Made by a program: the position numbers and the translations under genes. Shown piece by piece: positions 6,094 through 11,732 of a stretch of DNA of 11,732 nt. The notes beneath the pieces were generated by a model that searched no databases, was not told where the DNA came from, and saw nothing but the letters and a program-made list of their open reading frames with translations. Within the stretch, counting starts at the first letter, position 1, and every line of letters starts with the position of its first letter. The DNA comes from Promethearchaeia archaeon (lineage in GTDB: Archaea; Asgardarchaeota; Lokiarchaeia; Sigyniarchaeales; SOKP01): NCBI GenBank assembly GCA_029856295.1, contig JAHQWS010000006.1, positions 1-11,732 on the forward strand, given 5' to 3'.

Positions 6094-7071
6094 CTATTTG
6101 ATATATTTTTTTTTAACAATTCTACTTTGAACATGCGTTTTATGTTGAAACCCATTGGCCCCCATTGCTTCTACATTAAAAGAAGCGGCTGAGGATGCAA
6201 ACCAAGCTGCTTTTTCAATTGAATTCCATGTCTTATCGGAAATAATAAACTCATATAAAAAGATAGCAAAATATACGTCGCCTGCGCCAGTTTCATCAAT
6301 AACTCCACTGGATTGAAATGCAGCTATATTTAGAATTTTTTCTCCTTTCTTTAGGATTAATGATCCTACCTCTCCTAATGTCATAATAAATATTCCTTTA
6401 AAATCAAAATAATCAAAATGATTCATTGCTTTATAGATATCATTCTCCCCAGAAAGAATTTTCATCTCTTCTTCTGAGCCTTTTAAAATTAACCTTTCGC
6501 CGATTAAATTTATAATTTTCTCCATATTTGCTATAATTTTTTCATCTCTTTCGATGGATACATGACCATTTTCGATTTTTCTTATGAAACCTTGAAGATC
6601 AATTCCGATATATGCATCAGGAAAGATTTTCAATATTTTACCTATATAATCAAAAGAGATTTCATTACATAAAGGAGCGAGAACGATTACATCAGGAGGA
6701 TTATTAAGATATTCATTAGGAATATCTTCAAATTTAAGATCAGGACTTCTCGATTTAAGAGTCAAAGATCTTGAATGATTAAAATAATCTAATACAAAAT
6801 TTGTGTTATTAGTATCTGTCCATTTAATCCCATTTAAATCAATATCCTTTGTTTGTACTATATCTAATAAAGACCTATCAAAATTCAAGCTTCCCAAATT
6901 TGAGATAATACTAATATTAACATCTTTGGTATAGGTTCTTAATGATAATGAACCAAATGAAACGCTTCCGCCTAGCGTTGGCTTATGTTCTTTATTAAAT
7001 CTTATAATTGTATCAATGGCAAAATGACCTACAAAAAAGATTGATGGCAGATCTTTTTTACTGCTTCTCAT
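6094..7071 (-). CDS. PfkB-family carbohydrate kinase
   Basis: This 325-residue protein belongs to the ribokinase/PfkB family, which transfers phosphate from ATP to a sugar, nucleoside or related alcohol. The N-terminal FVGHFAIDTI (13-22) has the family Gly and Asp, GGSVSFGSL (34-42) is the substrate-binding GG motif, and DETGAGD (259-265) near the C-terminus is the second PfkB signature, with Asp265 the expected catalytic base and the glycines forming the anion hole. The glycine-rich part is intact, so the enzyme should be active. The substrate cannot be read from sequence: GH...D at the N-terminus and the lack of a clear ribokinase lid make inositol-, nucleoside- or sugar-kinase activity all possible. 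Length is normal. It is followed after 20 bases by the membrane hydrolase gene, probably in the same transcript, and lies 160 bases after the coiled-coil gene. Confidence 0.88.
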   Translation of the reverse strand: MRSSKKDLPSIFFVGHFAIDTIIRFNKEHKPTLGGSVSFGSLSLRTYTKDVNISIISNLGSLNFDRSLLDIVQTKDIDLNGIKWTDTNNTNFVLDYFNHSRSLTLKSRSPDLKFEDIPNEYLNNPPDVIVLAPLCNEISFDYIGKILKIFPDAYIGIDLQGFIRKIENGHVSIERDEKIIANMEKIINLIGERLILKGSEEEMKILSGENDIYKAMNHFDYFDFKGIFIMTLGEVGSLILKKGEKILNIAAFQSSGVIDETGAGDVYFAIFLYEFIISDKTWNSIEKAAWFASSAASFNVEAMGANGFQHKTHVQSRIVKKKYIK

Positions 7072-7231
7072 TAATTCTTAAGTAATTTTTTAACCATTTT
7101 ATTTTTTTTTAAAATATGTAGTTTTTTACAAAATAGTATAATAAATGATATTAGTTATTTGAATTCTTAGATGATAAAGAAGCAGGGAGGGATTAATAGT
7201 TTTTAGAGTTTTAGTTAATGGAAAGGTGTTA

Positions 7232-8488
7232 TTAACCCTTACTTTTTAAATCTTCAATTATCTTATCTTTTTCATTTAATGCGATCTTCATTTTATTAAT
7301 CCTAGCTTGTAGATCTTCAACTAAATTAGACATAGGACCGCTGGGGGCTATAGGTTGAGTAATTTGAGAGGCTTTTAATTCATTTATGAGAATCTCTTTT
7401 TCGTTCAATTGGTTTTGGAGCTCTTTTATATTATTTTCAGAATCAAGCGATAAAGTAACTTCTAATGTTTGCTCTTCCATTGTTTTTTCTAAATCTAAAA
7501 TTCTTGCTTTAAGTGAAATATTTTCATTTCTGAGAGCATTGACTTCTTCAAAATCTGTTGAAACTCCTTTTGCTTCCAAAGCTTTTTTAAGTTCATTGTT
7601 TTCAACTTTAAGGGAATCCATAATTCTCTTATATCTATTTAAATCAGATTGAAGATCTTGACATAAAGTTTCTAAAGTACTAACCGATATTGAAGTAGGT
7701 TCAGGTTCAGGTTTTTTTGCAGTAGTCGTCGCTTCTACAACAGGCACAACATAATCTACAGCCAATGCTAATTCTTGTTCAGTTACCTTTTTATTTAAAT
7801 TCACATTTTCTTCGGCTAGATCTGCAATATGTTGTTCAAGATTTCTAATTCTCTCTTCTAACTCATATATATATCTATCTTTTTTTGCCAATTCAGGCGA
7901 TATTTCCTGAGGTTGGGTAAGGATTTCCCCTTTTGATTTATTCATATTAATTTCTTGTATTAATCCCTCAAATTGGGCTTCAAGGTTTTTTATTTGATTT
8001 TCATAATCCGAAATTTGAGCTTTTCTTTTTGATAATTCAGAAGAAAGATCTTTAACCAGGGCTTGAGATACGGCAGAATCTGTTTGAGGCATACCTGTTT
8101 CTGCAATAGTCTTTAATCCAGAAATTTCTTTTTCTTTTTGTTGGAGTTCCTCGGTTTTTTTAAGGAATATATTCTGTAAATCTTTCACTTTATTAGTTAG
8201 TTCTGAATTTTGATTTTTCAAATCGATTATATCTACACCTAATTTCTCCATAGCTACCCTAGCATCTTCTTTTAAGCGTTCTTTTTCATCTAATGCTTTC
8301 TGAAGGACTTGGTCTGTAGAATGTATTAAATTAATGCTTTTACTTAGCTGATCCTTTAACTGTTCATTTTCATTTTGTAATAGTTCAAGTTTATCAAGCG
8401 CATCGCCGATAACAGATGGGCTTTTCATATCAGTTTTCATTCGTTTCAACAGTCCAACAAAATCTTCATCTTTCGTTTCTTTTGACAT
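7232..8488 (-). CDS. Long coiled-coil protein with internal repeats
   Basis: I do not recognise a named family. The 418 residues are almost wholly heptad-like, rich in Glu, Lys, Leu, Asn and Gln, and broken by short Pro-rich linkers near 133-138, 191-198, 260-264 and 379-385. There is no membrane helix, signal peptide, P-loop or other enzyme motif, so it is not a complete SMC or Rad50. After three of the linkers comes a related 27-residue unit beginning L-[VC]-x-D-L (144-170, 275-301, 389-415), which suggests repeat expansion. A scaffold, cytoskeletal or chromosome-associated role would fit, as for other coiled-coil proteins abundant in Asgard genomes, but that is inference. Upstream, a TATA-like box centred 28 bases before the ATG suggests a leaderless transcript. 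It lies 50 bases after the MEMO1-family gene on the same strand. Confidence 0.8.
   Translation of the reverse strand: MSKETKDEDFVGLLKRMKTDMKSPSVIGDALDKLELLQNENEQLKDQLSKSINLIHSTDQVLQKALDEKERLKEDARVAMEKLGVDIIDLKNQNSELTNKVKDLQNIFLKKTEELQQKEKEISGLKTIAETGMPQTDSAVSQALVKDLSSELSKRKAQISDYENQIKNLEAQFEGLIQEINMNKSKGEILTQPQEISPELAKKDRYIYELEERIRNLEQHIADLAEENVNLNKKVTEQELALAVDYVVPVVEATTTAKKPEPEPTSISVSTLETLCQDLQSDLNRYKRIMDSLKVENNELKKALEAKGVSTDFEEVNALRNENISLKARILDLEKTMEEQTLEVTLSLDSENNIKELQNQLNEKEILINELKASQITQPIAPSGPMSNLVEDLQARINKMKIALNEKDKIIEDLKSKG
7238..8074 (-). repeat. Three diverged protein repeats within the coiled-coil gene
   Basis: Residues 144-170, 275-301 and 389-415 align without gaps: LVKDLSSELSKRK, LCQDLQSDLNRYK and LVEDLQARINKMK are the first 13 residues of each. 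Each copy follows a Pro-containing linker. The match is at protein level; the DNA has diverged. Confidence 0.5.
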
Positions 8489-8510
8489 CTTATCTCAATA
8501 AAACTTATTT

Positions 8511-8521
8511 TAATTTATATT
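8511..8521 (-). promoter_or_regulatory. Candidate TATA box for the coiled-coil gene
   Basis: On the minus strand AATATAAATTA is centred about 28 bases before the ATG at 8488, the distance expected from TATA box to start site. Transcription would begin at or within a base or two of the ATG, giving a leaderless mRNA. This would explain why no good ribosome-binding site is seen. Confidence 0.35.
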
Positions 8522-8538
8522 AAATTACATTATTTATA

Positions 8539-9450
8539 TTATTTAATGATAATACCAGAAAAATAACCAACACAATATCCTCCGAGAGAACCCGTTCTTT
8601 CGCTACTTGTATAGTATTTTAAGAGTTGGCCCTTGCTAGCTCCTAAATTTTGACATATTAAAATTAAAGTCGTCATAGTTATGGTCCCACATACCGTTAC
8701 TCTTTTAAATGTATTAAGAAAATCACCGTCAGGAATAAGTTTCTCAGGATTAAGTACATTTTCAGCATTTAAATTTAAAAATTGTTCAATTACACGATGA
8801 TCATTTTTTTTAAGAATTTCTAATTCTTTTTTAGAACTAATATCTTCATGGGACATATCCGATGATGCTACAATTACAATATCTTTTTCTACGGATTTAA
8901 TCGCATTCGCAATATCGATTGCTATATTATTTAGTATTTTATATTCATGAGTACGAAATTTAATCGGCACTATTTTAACATCATTTTTTCCAGCACAATA
9001 TTTTATAAAAGGCATCTGTAGCTCTAGACTATTTTCTGAAGAATGCAAAAAAACTCTTTCGTTTGATTTCAAAGTTTTACTTATATTAATAATCTCATTT
9101 GATAATTGAGTGTCTATTAGTAAATTACCGATTGGTGTTTCCCACTCACCTTCTACTAATATAGAAGGATTAACATGACTATTATGTTCAAAACCAATCA
9201 CAATAACAGTATCAGGTATTTTTTCCTTAAATAAATTTAAATATGTGTGAGCAGCACATTCCCCTGAGAAATTAATTCCAGCATGGGGGGAAACTCCTCC
9301 AATAATTGTCCTATTCTCTTGTATTAATGATGCTGGTTTCTCTCCAGGTCCAAATGTGGTATCTGTAAAACACTCATCTAATTTATTTAATAAAGCTTCC
9401 TTATTTCCAGGATACCATTGTCCTGCTAATCTTGCCTTTTTTATAGCCAT
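8539..9450 (-). CDS. MEMO1-family protein (AmmeMemoRadiSam protein B)
   Basis: The 303-residue product matches the MEMO1 family over full length. Human MEMO1 binds copper through two His and one Cys and is a relative of extradiol dioxygenases; in prokaryotes the family is one part of the AmmeMemoRadiSam set, with AMMECR1 and a radical SAM enzyme. Here the matching positions are His56 in GGVSPHAG (51-58), His89 in GFEHNSH (86-92) and Cys254 in VCGT (253-256). Supporting blocks are ARLAGQWYPG (6-15), ENSLELQMPF (139-148), SSDMSHED (196-203) and TGSLGGYCVGYFSG near the end. The metal-site residues are all present. A perfect GGAGGT (9457-9462) lies six bases before the ATG, fixing the start. No AMMECR1 or radical SAM gene is seen in the window, so partner genes must lie elsewhere or be absent. 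The exact biochemical role is not settled for any archaeal member. Confidence 0.93.
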   Translation of the reverse strand: MAIKKARLAGQWYPGNKEALLNKLDECFTDTTFGPGEKPASLIQENRTIIGGVSPHAGINFSGECAAHTYLNLFKEKIPDTVIVIGFEHNSHVNPSILVEGEWETPIGNLLIDTQLSNEIINISKTLKSNERVFLHSSENSLELQMPFIKYCAGKNDVKIVPIKFRTHEYKILNNIAIDIANAIKSVEKDIVIVASSDMSHEDISSKKELEILKKNDHRVIEQFLNLNAENVLNPEKLIPDGDFLNTFKRVTVCGTITMTTLILICQNLGASKGQLLKYYTSSERTGSLGGYCVGYFSGIIIK

Positions 9451-9456
9451 TTTTGA

Positions 9457-9462
9457 ACCTCC
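9457..9462 (-). promoter_or_regulatory. Strong Shine-Dalgarno site of the MEMO1-family gene
   Basis: GGAGGT on the minus strand six bases before the ATG is the best ribosome-binding site in the window. It contrasts with the leaderless or weak starts around it and suggests efficient initiation. Confidence 0.75.
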
Positions 9463-9482
9463 ATTGAAAGTATATATTATCG

Positions 9483-9495
9483 ATATAATTTTTAA
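9483..9495 (-). promoter_or_regulatory. Candidate TATA box for the MEMO1-family gene
   Basis: The minus strand reads TTAAAAATTATAT, centred about 27 bases before the ribosome-binding site, so a transcript from it would begin just ahead of GGAGGT. It shares the divergent 9451-9604 region with the endA promoter. Confidence 0.3.
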
Positions 9496-9572
9496 AATAA
9501 CTGAGTACCAATATTACAATTAATCATTTCGAAATATAAATAATTTTATCCCATTTTTAAGAATTTGAAAGG

Positions 9573-9584
9573 TTTAATAAATTA
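9573..9584 (+). promoter_or_regulatory. Candidate TATA box for endA (leaderless)
   Basis: TTTAATAAATTA is centred about 27 bases before the ATG at 9605. Transcription would begin at the ATG itself, giving a leaderless mRNA, and no ribosome-binding site is present. This supports ATG 9605 over the adjacent in-frame TTG at 9602. Confidence 0.4.
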
Positions 9585-9604
9585 TTCTGAATAATTCTAT
9601 ATTG

Positions 9605-10204
9605 ATGAGTAAGGAAATTGATGATCAAATCTCGCTTGAAGATATGAGCGAGGAAATTCCCGAGAAAATTCCAGCGAAATTTATTAATTCAAGAGTTATT
9701 ATTTTTAATCCCCTTTATGCATCTTATCTATACGTAAAAAAAGGATTTTATGGTTCTCCACTAGGTATTAATAAACCTAGATTAGAATATTTCTCTAAGC
9801 CTTCAGAATTATCTCTTATAGAAGCTTGTTATTTGCTTGAAAAAAATGAGATAACTATTCTTGATGTAAAATCAAATCAATTAATAAGCCGTGAAGAACT
9901 TTATGAAATTGGAAAAAACAGCCATCATAAATTTGAAGAAAAATATGTTATTTATAAGGATTTGAGAGAAAAAGGATACATCCCGAGACCAGGACTTAAA
10001 TTTGGAGCAGATTTTGTAGTGTATAAAAAAGGTCCCGGCTTAGAGCACTCCCCTTTTATTGTCCACGTTCTCCCCCATGATTCAAAAATCACAGCCATCG
10101 ACATGGTCAGAGCGGGAAGATTGGCCACATCTGTTAGAAAGAAATTTGTGATCGCAAATCCTTTAACAAACAGTTATTATTTTTTTGAGTGGTTTAAGCC
10201 TTAA
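9605..10204 (+). CDS. endA: tRNA-splicing endonuclease EndA
   Basis: EndA cuts introns from precursor tRNAs at the bulge-helix-bulge motif, leaving ends for the RtcB ligase. The 199-residue length fits the homotetrameric (alpha4) archaeal form of about 180 residues with an acidic N-terminal extension (about 1-22) of unknown role. The N-terminal domain (about 27-110) precedes the catalytic domain, which begins YKDLREKGYIPRPGLKFGADF. The catalytic triad is visible as Tyr140, His148 (in EHSP) and Lys179 (in VRKK); the His-Lys distance of 31 residues matches known members. The C-terminal ANPLTNSYYFFEW is typical of the dimer-forming strand. I start at the ATG rather than the preceding in-frame TTG because the TATA spacing points to a leaderless ATG. 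It is divergent from the MEMO1-family gene and convergent with the zinc-ribbon gene 29 bases on. No tRNA gene is seen nearby. Confidence 0.95.
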   Translation: MSKEIDDQISLEDMSEEIPEKIPAKFINSRVIIFNPLYASYLYVKKGFYGSPLGINKPRLEYFSKPSELSLIEACYLLEKNEITILDVKSNQLISREELYEIGKNSHHKFEEKYVIYKDLREKGYIPRPGLKFGADFVVYKKGPGLEHSPFIVHVLPHDSKITAIDMVRAGRLATSVRKKFVIANPLTNSYYFFEWFKP

Positions 10205-10233
10205 AAAATCCATAAAATATTTCTTACTATACA

Positions 10234-10668
10234 TTATTCAATTACTTCTTCTCCACATATAGGACATTTTTTAACAAAACTAGCTAATATCATTCCACAA
10301 TTACTACATTTACGAATCGCTGGCTTTTTATATTTAAAATTTAGATTCACTGGGGGAACTCTTTTTTTAGATGATAGATCACTATCTCTTAATTTCTTCC
10401 GATATATGATGTCTTCTTTTAAAGCTTTCTTTTTTTTAGGGAAAATTTTTGAATATAGAGATTTTTTCCTTTCTCGTAAAAGAGGGTCAATTGCAAGTAA
10501 AAAAGGGAATAGAATGATTAAAATGATAATTATAGGTAATGCTCCAAAGAGGATAAACAAGTAATAAAGAGATATTAGAATGAGAATAACAATAATTAGA
10601 AGAATTAATTCGAGAATCACCTGTTTCTTTGCAATCTCTTTTTTATTATTCTTACTACTATGTACCAT
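10234..10668 (-). CDS. Small membrane protein with C-terminal zinc ribbon
   Basis: The 144-residue product has a Lys-rich N-terminus (1-16), two membrane helices (about 17-41 and 43-62), a very basic linker (66-120) and a C-terminal zinc ribbon: C121-S-N-C124 and C135-P-I-C138-G. The positive-inside rule suggests that both ends face the cytosol. No enzyme motif is seen, so binding to nucleic acid, ribosome or protein partners is a guess from the basic linker and zinc ribbon. Members of this loose zinc-ribbon/TM class are common in archaea and mostly uncharacterised. It converges on endA with a 29-base gap. A decayed duplicate of its last 23 or so codons lies 245 bases upstream on the same strand (10913-10986), so the locus has been duplicated at least once. 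Confidence 0.78.
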   Translation of the reverse strand: MVHSSKNNKKEIAKKQVILELILLIIVILILISLYYLFILFGALPIIIILIILFPFLLAIDPLLRERKKSLYSKIFPKKKKALKEDIIYRKKLRDSDLSSKKRVPPVNLNFKYKKPAIRKCSNCGMILASFVKKCPICGEEVIE

Positions 10669-10705
10669 TTCTTTAAATTTATAAATTTAAATTTTGAACT
10701 CTAAA

Positions 10706-10846
10706 TTAAAAATACTTCTTAGAAATATACCTTACCTCTTTATCAATATCTTTAGCCTTCTTATCAAATTCTTTTTCAACTTCTTCTGATATAATATCCT
10801 TCACCTTCTCAATTTCAAACCTTATTACCGAATATTCAATATCCAA
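10706..10846 (-). CDS. Possible small charged helical ORF, 46 codons
   Basis: Between the zinc-ribbon gene and its remnant, the minus strand has a frame of 46 codons from a TTG to a TAA. The product is strongly charged and helix-like, with Lys, Glu, Asp and Ile repeated (for example SEEVEKEFDKKAKDIDKEV). Its codon and residue usage look like the real genes here, unlike the surrounding low-complexity DNA. There is no ATG or obvious ribosome-binding site, and a stop lies seven codons before the TTG. It may be a true small protein or the C-terminal relic of a lost gene; I favour the relic, given the decayed zinc-ribbon fragment next to it. Confidence 0.35.
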   Translation of the reverse strand: MDIEYSVIRFEIEKVKDIISEEVEKEFDKKAKDIDKEVRYISKKYF

Positions 10847-10912
10847 ATAGAATGGGACTACTTTTTATTAAAGCCTATTGCTTATTAAGCTAATATTTTT
10901 GTTTTTTAATCA

Positions 10913-10986
10913 TTATTCAAGTATTACTTCTCCGCATACAGGACACATTTTTACAAAGCTAGGTAAAACCATTCCACAGTAATTAA
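10913..10986 (-). pseudogene. Decayed copy of the zinc-ribbon tail
   Basis: Reading on the minus strand, this stretch encodes CGMVLPSFVKMCPVCGEVIL followed by Glu and a stop, closely matching the end of the intact protein at 10234 (CGMILASFVKKCPICGEEVIE). The first Cys-x-x of the zinc ribbon is lost (Phe-Asn-Tyr-Cys instead of Cys-Ser-Asn-Cys), and stop codons lie just upstream in frame. No start codon is left. It is best read as the 3' end of a duplicated gene whose body has been deleted or eroded. Confidence 0.7.
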
Positions 10987-11126
10987 ATATAACTAGTTAT
11001 CAATAAAATAATATTTTAGAAAGTTTAAATGTCCAATTAATTGATTAATACTCTCCGAAGATTTAACGTCTAAATAGAGAAAAAAAATAACTCTCGCAAT
11101 TTGAAGAATATCAAAAAGCAAGAATT

Positions 11127-11148
11127 AATATTATAAAATTATAATATT
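11127..11148. repeat. Perfect 10-base inverted repeat, AT-only
   Basis: AATATTATAA and TTATAATATT are separated by two A residues. The wider flanks AGAA and TTCT also pair if three bases bulge. It could be a protein-binding dyad or cruciform. In such AT-rich spacer DNA a chance origin is quite possible. Confidence 0.35.
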
Positions 11149-11282
11149 CTGAGAAATACAAAATTTTTTTCTGAAAGTTCAAGAGTAAATTCAATGTATT
11201 TAACTAATATAATTAATTAAATTTCTAAGTTATCAATTGAGATATTAAAAAGGAAAGAAGAAATTTAATAAAAAGATAGAAA

Positions 11283-11292
11283 TCTTTATACG
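11283..11292 (+). promoter_or_regulatory. Candidate TATA box for the ATPase proteolipid gene
   Basis: TCTTTATACG lies about 50 bases before the ATG at 11337, preceded by purine-rich AGATAGAAA that could act as a BRE. Transcription would begin near 11314, giving a leader of roughly 23 bases without a clear ribosome-binding site. Confidence 0.3.
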
Positions 11293-11336
11293 GAATTATT
11301 AATTTATTTCTCTTAATAGTGTAAATAAATCTTAAT

Positions 11337-11717
11337 ATGATGATTATGAACGGTAAGAAAAAATTTTATTCATTACTTATAATGTACCAATTATTTTTAA
11401 TAGCAGTCGTATTTCTCTCAGTCAACGGGCTTATCACTTACGCTGCAGCTCAGGGGACGAGTTCGGATAATATTGAATATTATAGAGCGGGTACAGCTGG
11501 AATGCTAGGTTTAGCTGCGGGTTTATCTGTCGGTATGGCGATATTAGGGAGCGGTTATGCATTAAAAACGGTTGGTACTTCAGCAATAGCAACATTGACG
11601 GAGAGGGAAGAAGCTTTTTTTAAGGCTTTTTTAGTCGTAGCATTGTGTGAAGCGTTAGCAGTGTATGGCCTTATAATAGCAATTTTACTTTGGACCAAAA
11701 TCCCTACTCCAGCATAA
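11337..11717 (+). CDS. atpK: A/V-type ATP synthase proteolipid, subunit K (c subunit)
   Basis: This is the membrane rotor subunit of the archaeal A/V-type ATP synthase, which couples ion flow to ATP synthesis or hydrolysis. The 126-residue product has an N-terminal basic stretch plus hydrophobic helix (about 11-36) ending in YAAAQG, which looks like a cleavable signal peptide. The classic helical hairpin follows: a Gly-rich first helix (about 51-76, GLAAGLSVGMAILGSG) and a second helix (about 94-119) with the ion-binding Glu105 in ALCEALAVYGL. The usual Pro before this Glu is Cys104, and the Gln commonly found four residues ahead in Na+-binding members is Val101; this leans towards H+ but does not settle it. 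Starts at 11340 or 11346 are also possible and remove only 1-3 residues. Other ATPase subunits may lie beyond the right edge. Confidence 0.9.
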   Translation: MMIMNGKKKFYSLLIMYQLFLIAVVFLSVNGLITYAAAQGTSSDNIEYYRAGTAGMLGLAAGLSVGMAILGSGYALKTVGTSAIATLTEREEAFFKAFLVVALCEALAVYGLIIAILLWTKIPTPA

Positions 11718-11732
11718 CAAGGTCTTTATAAC

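Larger units (their letters stand above)
10669..11336. other. Long gene-poor interval with gene relics
   Basis: These 668 bases hold no full-length gene. From left to right: a short leader of the zinc-ribbon gene, the 46-codon ORF, an AT-rich spacer, the zinc-ribbon remnant, then about 300 bases of very AT-rich sequence with an inverted repeat (11127-11148) and, near the right end, a TATA-like box for the ATPase gene. No tRNA, rRNA or CRISPR pattern was seen. Confidence 0.6.

Noticed and set aside
7072..7231. A small gene or RNA between the coiled-coil and kinase genes
   Set aside because: The interval is 160 bases of AT-rich sequence with no convincing frame, stem-loop or motif.
7386..7652. 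Plus-strand 88-codon frame rich in Ser and Phe
   Set aside because: It is the complement of Lys/Glu-rich coiled-coil codons, a typical shadow.
7232..8488. SMC/Rad50-type ATPase
   Set aside because: It has coiled coil only; Walker A, the signature motif and Walker B are all absent.
8539..9450. A complete AmmeMemoRadiSam system
   Set aside because: Only the MEMO1-family component is present. No AMMECR1 domain or radical SAM CxxxCxxC motif was found in the window.
10669..11336. CRISPR array, tRNA cluster or replication origin in the long AT-rich gap
   Set aside because: There are no regularly spaced repeats, no cloverleaf-like G/C stems with a CCA or TTC arm, and no repeated origin-box motifs; only one AT dyad and gene relics.

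Overview
The window is AT-rich (roughly 30% G+C by eye). It is archaeal: it carries a RadA recombinase, a homotetramer-type tRNA-splicing endonuclease (EndA), an A/V-type ATPase proteolipid (subunit K), a MEMO1-family protein, TATA-like boxes at archaeal spacing and several probably leaderless starts. AT-richness, a Rad51-like P-loop in RadA, tandem OsmC-like paralogues and a long coiled-coil protein together suggest an Asgard archaeon, perhaps of the Lokiarchaeia type. That placement is inference, not proof.

Layout. Bases 1-3444 read on the plus strand: a seven-helix membrane protein, radA, then a coupled pair (a ferredoxin-nitroreductase fusion and a metallo-beta-lactamase-fold enzyme) joined by a one-base stop/start overlap. 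Bases 3469-9450 read on the minus strand. In transcription order they hold the MEMO1-family gene, the coiled-coil gene, a PfkB-family sugar kinase, a membrane metal-dependent hydrolase whose true N-terminus appears to begin at a non-standard ATT codon, and four tandem OsmC-like genes of graded divergence; the first of these in the transcript is C-terminally truncated. A divergent promoter region (9451-9604) separates the MEMO1-family gene from endA (plus strand). A small membrane zinc-ribbon protein follows on the minus strand. A 668-base gap after it holds a 46-codon small ORF and a decayed copy of the zinc-ribbon tail. The window ends with the ATPase proteolipid gene on the plus strand.

How the genes may work together. 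The housekeeping genes (radA, endA, atpK) look independent. The nitroreductase and MBL genes are almost certainly cotranscribed and may form a redox/hydrolase pair of unknown substrate. The four OsmC-like genes suggest thiol-based peroxide or disulfide chemistry that has been duplicated and diversified: copies 1-3 keep two candidate redox cysteines, while copies 2-4 share an additional N-terminal cysteine pair at fixed spacing. This array is the best candidate here for something undescribed, but the evidence is sequence reading only. No mobile element, CRISPR array, tRNA or rRNA was recognised.
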